From NCBI RefSeq assembly GCF_000321225.1, contig NW_004450277.1, positions 1,840,572 through 1,904,571 on the forward strand: DNA of 64,000 nt, in the 5' to 3' direction. Source of the stretch: Odobenus rosmarus divergens (taxonomy: Eukaryota > Chordata > Mammalia > Carnivora > Odobenidae). Positions 56,641-64,000 of the stretch are shown here, piece by piece; within the stretch, counting starts at the first letter, position 1, and each line of letters opens with the position of its first letter. A program made the position numbers and the translations under genes. The notes below the pieces were generated by a model. That model did not search any database. It had not been told where the DNA came from and was given only the letters and a program-made list of their open reading frames with translations.

Positions 56641-57029
56641 AATCTCTCTTAGCCTCCATCTTTCTAAACAACCCCCACAGCGCTTTGATCCCCACCCCGT
56701 GTTTCCAATTTCCTCCACCCCAGGGCTGGGAGTTTTAGTATATTTCCAGGGGCCTGGGTAATGATGCAGAAGAAACCCTTGCAAAATGCGCCCTTGTTCT
56801 TGGCCAGTGCCCGTGGCCGCACATGCCGCGCCCTCTGCGTGTAGCTGCACCCTCCAAATGGCGCTGCACTGGGGCCTGCTTTCCTGATACTACCTTAAGA
56901 CACCCACCCAAGCTCTCACCATCACCCTGAAATCCTTTGGTCTAGGAGATTTGGGTACAGCCAAGCGAATAGGAGACCTTTCCTCATCTCTGCCAGAGAA
57001 ATGAAGAACCATAAATAGAGCACGGGAGA

Positions 57030-57150
57030 CCAAAGTGTGAGTGCCCACATTGCCTCATAGGAGCTGCGATGCGTTCAGCAAATCCCCTCACTCTTTGAGT
57101 CTCAGATTCCTCGTCTGAAAAATGGGAATAACGATACTACCTCCCAACTC
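57030..57150 (+). repeat. MIR SINE, sense
   Basis: TCAGATTCCTCGTCTGAAAA and TGGGAATAACGATACTACCT. Confidence 0.7.
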
Positions 57151-57214
57151 ACGTAGTACAAGTCCTTTGATGTCAACACACAAAAAACTATACTGCATAT
57201 TTTCTGCAGGCATG

Positions 57215-57540
57215 TATGTCTTAGTTTGAGTTTCCTTAGAAGCAGACCCTAGAAAAGGTGCCATGTGCATTTACTATTTAGTCCGTTTGGGAGAGGATCC
57301 CAGAAAACCCTGGGAGGAGAGTGGGGAAGTGAGCCAGAAGAGAAGGCGGCCAATAAAAGTGTGTTATCAAGCCAGTCACTACCGTGGGCACTGGGAGATC
57401 ACTTCCGCTGGGAGCCCTGGGAGCCAGTGAACATGCGCGGCAGGTGAGGGACCTTGGGAGCCAGTGAGCGTGTGCGGCAGGCGAGGGAATTGAGGTATTT
57501 ATCCTCCTGCTCCTGTCAGTCACTGGTTGAAGGCTGCTCC
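57215..57540. repeat. Ancient interspersed repeat, family not assigned, with a 37-bp internal duplication
   Basis: TTTGAGTTTCCTTAGAAGCA and GGAGAGTGGGGAAGTGAGCC resemble a common old mammalian repeat. 58395-58680 looks related (TTTGAGAAGCAGACTCTCAT). Confidence 0.4.
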
Positions 57541-58229
57541 TGGAGGATGATATTTCTCTAACACTTCCACGTGCCAAGCTCACGGGCAGAGCAGGTGCCA
57601 ATGGCCACAGAGAAATCTCTCAGGCAAAGAAATACAGAGGCTGCCAGCCGGAGTGCTCTGAGATGATAAAGGGCAGAGTGGTGGGTGGCGCACCGACAGA
57701 TACCCGTGCGTGCGTCCATACACGTGTGAGTCAATGCAGAGGCAGCAGCGACCTGAGGGGGAAGGGGTGGCCATGGAGAGCCTGTCAACGGAGTAATCCA
57801 AAGGCACCTTAGATCTATCTGTAAGGCTTTCCTTTTTAATAAGGACGATGTACTTACTGTCTTACCAGGTGATGAAAGGTAATTTTAAAAACAAAATACC
57901 CTCCAAAACAGAAAAGAAACTGAGACTCTGTCAAGTATAAAAAAGCAGCTGTTGAAAGGTCAGAGCATGCGTTGTTGCGGCTTCAAGGTTTCTATTTGTG
58001 GGGGACAGATTTGGGGGCAGCTGACCTTGGAGCATGATGGGAAATTAGAGTTAAAAGTTGGCCCCCAGGGGCCAAGTGGCCCCCCTGTCCTGTCTGAAGG
58101 GGGCAATCTCCACTCAGTTTCAGACAAGGAGGGGCTTCATTCTTCTCCAAGCAGAGATGAAGAAACACGGATATCCCTTTCAGTTTAAACACACATTTAT
58201 AACTTGTTTCAAATCAGGGCACCCGGGAA

Positions 58230-58380
58230 GCTGAAGGAGACTTCATTCAATTATTCAAGAATTTACTGAGCACCTACTGTGTCCTCGTTTTACACACTGA
58301 GATAGAACAGTGCACAAAACAATCACCACCCTCATGTGTCTTACATTCCAATGATGACAGATGATAAACAGATCCCTAGG
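58230..58380 (-). repeat. L2 LINE 3' end, antisense
   Basis: TTCAAGAATTTACTGAGCAC, GTGTCTTACATTCCAATG. Confidence 0.7.
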
Positions 58381-58904
58381 TAATTTATTAGTGTTAGTTC
58401 AGGTCCTTTGAGAAGCAGACTCTCATCTCAGATTAAATATGCAAGAAATATATCAGCGTGAATGCATGTGGGGGCAACGAGGAGAGGCTAGGAGAGTCAG
58501 CACATGGCAAGGCATGTTGGACTCCAAATGAAGAAAGGGAAGGAGGGAAGGAGGGCAGGAAGGAAGAAGCAAGGAGAGGTGGAAGTATCTTAGACTCCAG
58601 TGCAGTTCCAAGGAAAGCTTGGCAAGGCTGTCGGGGAGCCCTTAGCCACAGCCTCCTGTCAGAGGTCCCCCTGGTATGGCCTGCCTCAGTATCCCTGCCA
58701 CACTCCATCACTGGCTGGAAACAGCCCATGGCAATAGTGATGATGGATGGCAGCTGAGGCCATTGGTCAGTTCCACTCTCTGCAGTCAGAGATCTGAGAG
58801 GCCCATCTTCGTGGCCGCCACATCAGCTGCGGGTAAAGCCATGAAGAATACAGCTGGGAAGGGCTAGAAAGTGATGAGAGTTGACGGTGGGTGTTCCTAT
58901 TCTT

Positions 58905-59101
58905 TTTTTTTTTAAGATTTTATTTATTTATTTGACAGAGAGAGACACAGCGAGAGAGGGAACACAAGCATGGGGAGTGGGAGAGGGAGAAGCAAGCTTC
59001 CCGCCGAGCAGGGAGTGCGATGCGGGGCTCGATCCCAGGACCCTGGGATCATGAACTGAGCCAAAGGCAGACGCTTAATGACTGAGCCACCCAGGAGCCC
59101 C
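58905..59101 (-). mobile_element. Can-SINE, antisense
   Basis: Exact 16-bp TSD GGGTGTTCCTATTCTT at 58889-58904 and 59102-59117. Full-length, low divergence. Confidence 0.98.
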
Positions 59102-59117
59102 GGGTGTTCCTATTCTT

Positions 59118-59470
59118 AACCAGGGTGGTGAGAGAAGGCCTCTCAGAGCAAGTAAGATCTGCAAAGAGACTTGGGTGACGTGAAAGAGGCGTTTGGGGTG
59201 AGGAACATTCCAGAAAGTAGTATGTGCAGTGGCCCTGAGGTGGAAGCATGTTTGGGGAATTGAGGAATAGCGAGAGGCTAGTATGGCTGGAAAGGAAACA
59301 TCAAGGGAGGATGGCAGGACTGCTGGGTTGGGGGAAGCCCAGATCATGGAGCCTTGTCAGCCACAGAGGGGTCTTGGGCTTTTATTCCAAGTGAGATGGG
59401 AGTCCCAGGAGTTGTTAAGCAGAGGAGGCATATGACCTGATTTATATTTTAAAAGGCTTGCTGGTCTGTA
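59118..59470 (-). repeat. L2 LINE, antisense
   Basis: GAAGGCCTCTCAGAGCAAGT, GAGGAACATTCCAGAAAGTA, TTGGGCTTTTATTCCAAGTG. Confidence 0.75.
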
Positions 59471-60264
59471 AGAGGCAGAATGGGGATTCAAACCCGGCTC
59501 TTTGTGACATCAAATCGCATCCTATAGGTTCCCAAACTTGCCTGCCACCTGCTTACCTCAGAGATAAAATTATTCTAAGGAGGTTCACAATTGCTCTTCA
59601 ATTCTGGACTTGAACAGGTGACCCGGAGGTAACAACGAACATGCTAGGAATTGACTACATGTTTAGAACAAGTAGTTGACACACACGCATGTCAAAGCCA
59701 GCCCTCTGGCCGAGTCAGGCGAATGACCAGAGGTCTTGAGTTCCTCTTCAGCATGTTGCTCTGTCACTTGCTGTTGTGTAAACCAGGGCACAATGCTCAC
59801 CCTCTCCGGGGTTGCTGGTCCACCTGTATAGTGAAGGTCCCTCCAACCCCTTCCTGTTTGCAAAGTCCAAGTTTTGAGCTCTTTGATCAGAAAGAAGCTG
59901 AGGGTCAGGAAAGGGAAGAGATGAGGAGTCAGGGGTGAGCCCCACATGTCCATTAGGAATAACAGTCATTTGGGCATTTAGGTGTTTCATTGAGAAAACA
60001 GGGAACCAGAGGAAGGGAATCCGTAGGGCTCTGCACACCTGGAAACTCTTCCGGAAACTGTCCCTGATGGGGGAAGACATTTTCTCCACCTGCATGGCTG
60101 AGCTGTACTGAGAAGGGAAAGTTCCTCTAATTGGACAGTCTTGAGCCCTGGGCCCCTGGAGGTCTGCCTTCCTAAACTTCCGGTTTGGGTTCCTCAGCCT
60201 CATCCTGCAGTTCCCCACTGTAGCCTCTGGGGTTCACCCCAGTGAAGGATGAGAGGCAAGAGAG

Positions 60265-60350
60265 CTGGTTTCTCATTCTACCTGCCACTGACCACCTGGG
60301 AAACCTCTCTGTCGTGGAGCTCCATTTCTCCATCTGTAAAATGGGCTCTT
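60265..60350 (+). repeat. MIR SINE fragment, sense
   Basis: CCATTTCTCCATCTGTAAAA. Confidence 0.6.
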
Positions 60351-61069
60351 AATTCTGGTCCTGCTGACTTCAGCCAAGTATGGTCAGGCCTGTGGAAGGT
60401 TGAACACAATATATTTACTCCATAAGTGTATAGGGAGGGCCTAATACATGCCAGACACTTTCTAGGCATGATGTCAGTGCCATCAGCTTCTTGGGGTCCA
60501 CATTCCACCGCATCCTCACCTATTCTAATGGATCTAGTACCCCTTCTCATCCATCAGAACCTACTATCCATGAAGTCTTTGCCATAAGCCATTTACACTT
60601 AGGTATGCATTACAATCCCTGGTAAGAATTTCCTCTGCACCGGGCAGCACTCTTTGAGGTTTAAGCGGGGCAGAAGTCCAACTCAAACTGGCCCATGCAG
60701 GAGAGGGAGATTTTTGGGAAGTCCACGAACACGTCCGCTTCAGGAAGGGCTGCATTCAAGGGCTTGCGAATCTGTGTTTCTCCATTTCTTGGCTCTGCTT
60801 TGCAACTCTTTTCCAGGCAAAGGCCAATGGATGACTCTTAATGTCCAGGATGGAGTCACGTGTCTACCTCTGCTTCTGTTACTACAACTCTGCTTGGTCA
60901 GACTTGGTCACAGACACCCCCCCACACACATACCGACAGCTGGAGGTTGAAGTCAGTTCTACCCCAATCCATGAAATGAGGATGAGAGAGAGGTGGTTCC
61001 CAAAGGAGGACTGGGGAGCTGTTCTCAGAAGAAGGGGGAGCAGAGACTATGCAGGAAAGAACTATCATG

Positions 61070-61195
61070 CAACATCTTGCTTCATATTTGGAGAAACTGA
61101 GGCCCAGAGAGAGGTTGGGAGTTGCCTGAGCTCACACAGTGAGCTTATGGCAGAGGTGAAACCAGAATCCAGCGCTTCTCAGCCCCAGCCCTCAC
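61070..61195 (-). repeat. MIR SINE, antisense
   Basis: GAGAAACTGAGGCCCAGAGA, CTCACACAGTGAGCTTATGG, CAGAGGTGAAACCAGAATCC. Confidence 0.75.
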
Positions 61196-61609
61196 AGGCC
61201 TCTGCTTGAGCCAAAAAGGTCCTTGAAAACCATCTCCTGCCCACTCCACAGGATGCCCAGGCAGCACCCTGGCCTCTCTCCCTTGGGTTTCACTCCGAGC
61301 ATGCAGGAGGAGTCCCTGAGGCTCCACAGCCTGCATGGGGACCTTGGGAAGCACCCAGGGCAAATAAACTGACCTTTCTCATTTCCTTCCACGTAACGCC
61401 TACAGAAGCTGAGGGGGCAAGGATCGAGTTTCAGTTTCCAGGAGCTTTGCAGTGACCTGAGGAAGTGTCTTTGCCAGAGGTCAGCAGTTCTAAGCTAGTC
61501 TGGGACCAGGCAAACAACTTCTGCTCTCAGAGCCTGGTTCTGAGTCACATTAGACAAGAATCATGTGCTCAGAGGTTTTAAAAAGCTTTTCACATCCCTG
61601 TTACCCAGG

Positions 61610-61775
61610 ACCTCAGGCCGTGCCTGAGAAGCAAGGGCCTCCTACTTTACAGGGCAGAAAATACAGCTCGGGGGAAGTGACCTACCGAAGGTTACATAGC
61701 CAGCCAGTGGCAGAACCAGGATCAAAACCCAAGTATTCTGACCCCAAGTTCAATCCTCACTCCACTACATTAGCG
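61610..61775 (-). repeat. MIR SINE, antisense
   Basis: CGAAGGTTACATAGCCAGCC, AGTGGCAGAACCAGGATC, then AATCCTCACTCCACTACATT. Confidence 0.75.
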
Positions 61776-61779
61776 GATC

Positions 61780-61885
61780 TCACATTTTAGGGTGTATAAG
61801 AAGCTCCTGAAGAATTATGAGAAATGCAGATTCCAGGCCTTCATCCCCAGAGACTCTGCTTCACTCAGTCCCAATTGTAGCCCAG
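61780..61885. mobile_element. MER5A-like fragment
   Basis: ATCTCACATTTTAGGGTGTA, GAGAAATGCAGATTCCAGGC. Confidence 0.55.
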
Positions 61886-62340
61886 CAAGAAGCAGTGAGG
61901 ACTCTTTGGGTGCGAGCAGTAAAAATCCGATTCAAACTGTCTTAGACAAAATTGAGAATTTATTTGCTCATAAACTGGAAAAATCCTGAGGTTGGCAAGT
62001 TTCAGGCATCACTGGATCCGGGTGTTCACACATGTCTTCAGGAATCACTCTGTCTCCATCGCTCCGCTCTGCTGACCTCTGTGATGTCTTCACACTAAGA
62101 CTGTGCCTCCCTTCATGATGTCAGAATGACTCCCAAGTGCTCCAGTTCCCTACACCTACACCTACGTCAGCTTATCCTTATAGAAAGAGAGCGCCTTTTT
62201 CCTAATTTTCTCAGCAAAATCCCAGGGCCAATTCTGATGGCCTCAGTTGGGATCACATACATAGCTATAACTGAATCAACCACTGCTGGTTGTCAGGGGG
62301 AACGTGGAATCCTCTGATTGGCCAGACCTGTATCAAGTTG
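61885..62340. repeat. Ancient interspersed repeat, family not assigned
   Basis: CTTAGACAAAATTGAGAATT, CAGGCATCACTGGATCCGGG and GGAATCCTCTGATTGGCCAG match a common old mammalian repeat I cannot name. Confidence 0.5.
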
Positions 62341-62494
62341 TCAATCCCTGAAGGCAAGGGAGGGGTTAGCCTCCTGAAGCTCCTTGCATTGTGTGGAAGA
62401 AGGCTGGTTTCTCAAGGAAAATCCAGGCGGTGTTATCAGATGTGGGATGGATGCTGAGGAAGCAAGAGCAAATAGTGTTCACTGCTCCTCAACT

Positions 62495-62790
62495 AGAATG
62501 ATCACACAAATCATCTGGACCTTGTTGAAATGCACATTCTGATTGGGGGCAGGCTGTGAATCTGCATTTCTTCTTTCTTTCTTAAAGATTTTATTTATTT
62601 ATGTATTTATTGGGGGGGAGGAGCAGAGAGGAAGGGAAAGGGAGGGGGAAAGAATCTTAAGCAGACTCCTCGCTGAGTATGACCCAGATGCAGGGCTCGA
62701 TCTCTCAACCCTGAGATCACGACCTGAGCTGAAACCAAGAATTGGACGCTTAACCAACCAAGCCACCCAGGTGCCCCTTTGAAACATTCT
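62495..62790. mobile_element. MER5-like fragment with Can-SINE insertion
   Basis: AATCATCTGGACCTTGTTGA and GAATCTGCATTTCTTC precede the SINE. Only a few bases follow it. Confidence 0.5.
62583..62777 (-). mobile_element. Can-SINE, antisense, diverged
   Basis: AAAGATTTTATTTATTTATG, GATCTCTCAACCCTGAGATC, AGCCACCCAGGTGCCCC. Confidence 0.93.
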
Positions 62791-62859
62791 TGACTTTCCC
62801 CAAATCTTGACTGAAATCCTCCCCATTCTTCAAAACCCAAATGTTATCCTGCTGTTCAT

Positions 62860-63110
62860 TATTATAAACAGGTTGCTTTTTCTATGACCATATTAACATA
62901 CACATGTTAGTAGCAGAACCCAGATGTATTCATTTTACAAAAATGGCTTGATATTATATATCTTTTGAAGTTTGTTTTTTTACTCATTAAGTATCTTGGC
63001 GCTCTTTGCATGGCTTTGATTGTCTTTGCCAAAATATAACAGCTTCTTTGCGACTTTGGAACATAATTCTGTATGTTCAGTCTTCCCTTTTCAACTCAGT
63101 CCCTGGAGTG
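62860..63110 (-). repeat. Old LINE-like fragment, antisense
   Basis: T-rich text such as TTTTTACTCATTAAGTATCT. The assignment is weak. Confidence 0.3.
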
Positions 63111-63189
63111 GGAACCATGTCCTGATGCTTTTATTTTGGACTGATTACAGGCTCTGGGCATGCATTTAGTCACTAATTGTGATTTAAGC

Positions 63190-63260
63190 TCCTACTATGT
63201 GCCAGGGAGATGCTAAGCCAAGCACTGAAGGACACAGACAGGAGCAGGACCAGCCTCTGC
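63190..63260 (-). repeat. L2 LINE fragment, antisense
   Basis: CTCCTACTATGTGCCAGGGA. Confidence 0.5.
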
Positions 63261-63449
63261 TGGGCTGCAGTGATGGAAACGTTCTGTGTCTGCACTGTTG
63301 CGTTCAGCAGCTCCCAGCCACAGGTGGCTATTGAGCACCTGAAACATGGCGAGTCCTAAGGGAGATGGGCTATACCTGTAACATACACACTGGGATTAGA
63401 AGACTTAGTGTGCAAAAAACAAGTATAAAGTATCTCATTGATAATTTTT

Positions 63450-63580
63450 TAACATTTAAAAATTGTATTTATTATTTTTATTTTTATTTTTAAGTAGACT
63501 CTCGGCCCAATGTGGGGCTTGAACTCACCACCCCAAGATCAAAAGTCGTACACTCTACTGACAGAGCCAGCCAGGCACCC
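63450..63580 (-). mobile_element. Short Can-SINE-type element, antisense
   Basis: Exact TSD CTCATTGATAATTTTT at 63434-63449 and 63581-63596. AATGTGGGGCTTGAACTCAC. Confidence 0.95.
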
Positions 63581-63865
63581 CTCATTGATAATTTTTATAC
63601 TTTTATAAAAATTATGTTAATAATTTTTGACATGTTAGGGAAAATAAATGTACCTTAAAATTAGTTCACTTGTTTCTATTTACCTGGAAAAATATGTCTG
63701 TAGAAATTTTTAAATTATATACATGGCTCCCATTACATTTCCAGGCCTGGTGGTCACAAAAATGAGCATGTCTGAGGCCACGCCATGCCAAGCAGTGGAA
63801 CAGTTCTCCTAGTTTAGGGGGACAGTCACATTTTATACAAATTTGACTCCTGCCAGTATATAACT

Positions 63866-64000
63866 TTTTTTTTCTTTTAAAGATTTTATTTATTTATCTG
63901 AGAGAGAATGAGAGAGAGAGAGAGCACATGAGAGGAGGGAGGGTTAGAGGGAGAAGCAGACTCCCTGCTGAGCAGGGAGCCCGATGTGGGACTCGATCCC
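63866..64000 (-). mobile_element. Can-SINE, antisense, cut by the window end
   Basis: AAAGATTTTATTTATTTATC, then GCTGAGCAGGGAGCCCGATG. The head lies beyond 64000. Confidence 0.93.

Larger units (their letters stand above)
52671..64000 (+). other. HCK: HCK intron 1 (5' part)
   Basis: No HCK exon 2 sequence was found. It contains MIR, MER5A, L1, L2 and Can-SINE copies. The stretches 53760-53880, 54230-54655, 55960-56555, 56640-57030, 57540-58230, 58380-58888, 59470-60270, 60350-61070, 61190-61610 and 62340-62495 hold nothing I can assign, apart from purine-rich runs near 58525-58580. Confidence 0.7.

Noticed and set aside
52671..64000. Search for HCK exon 2 (MGC-type N-terminus)
   Set aside because: No frame with an MGC myristoylation start and HCK unique-domain sequence was found, so it is presumed beyond the window.

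Overview
The window is vertebrate nuclear DNA from a carnivoran mammal. Three things show this: multi-exon genes with GT-AG introns, abundant ancient L2/MIR/MER repeats, and about 28 copies of the tRNA-derived Can-SINE (head GGCGCCTGGGTGGCTCAG, tail AAATAAATAAAATCTTT). No copies carry the canid-type head or the felid-type body, and the usual mustelid head was not seen. An arctoid such as a bear or pinniped is therefore the best guess, from recall of subfamily sequences only. There is no bacterial, plasmid or phage content, no CRISPR array and no rRNA or tRNA gene.

Layout, all three genes on the + strand, in the same order as human 20q11.21. (1) 1-7308: the end of XKR7. It holds part of intron 1, exon 2 (4930-5132), intron 2 and the terminal coding exon (6350-7305), then a probable long 3' UTR to a candidate ATTAAA site at 13321. 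(2) 13346-19819: spacer with repeats. (3) 19820-35598: complete CCM2L, ten coding exons, 570 codons, with a candidate poly(A) signal at 36439. (4) 36445-52390: repeat-rich spacer with L1, L2, MIR, MER20, an MLT1-like LTR and many Can-SINEs. It ends in a degenerate ~21-bp minisatellite. (5) 52399-64000: HCK exon 1, including the non-AUG (CTG) start of the p61 isoform at 52609, followed by about 11 kb of intron 1. The HCK ATG-containing exon 2 lies beyond the window.

The three genes do not form a pathway. XKR7 is an XK-family membrane protein. CCM2L is an endothelial paralogue of the cerebral cavernous malformation adaptor CCM2. HCK is a myeloid Src-family kinase. Their adjacency is conserved synteny.

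I did not find a new gene system. The observations most worth checking are the HCK CTG start next to a minisatellite, a repeat-bearing insertion in the CCM2L PTB domain, a ~57-bp degenerate tandem array downstream of the XKR7 stop, three independent cases of two SINEs serially inserted at one target site, and an assembly gap flanked by an identical 67-bp overlap that looks false. Repeat family names come from recognising consensus text by eye, and boundaries are approximate unless a target-site duplication (TSD) is given.
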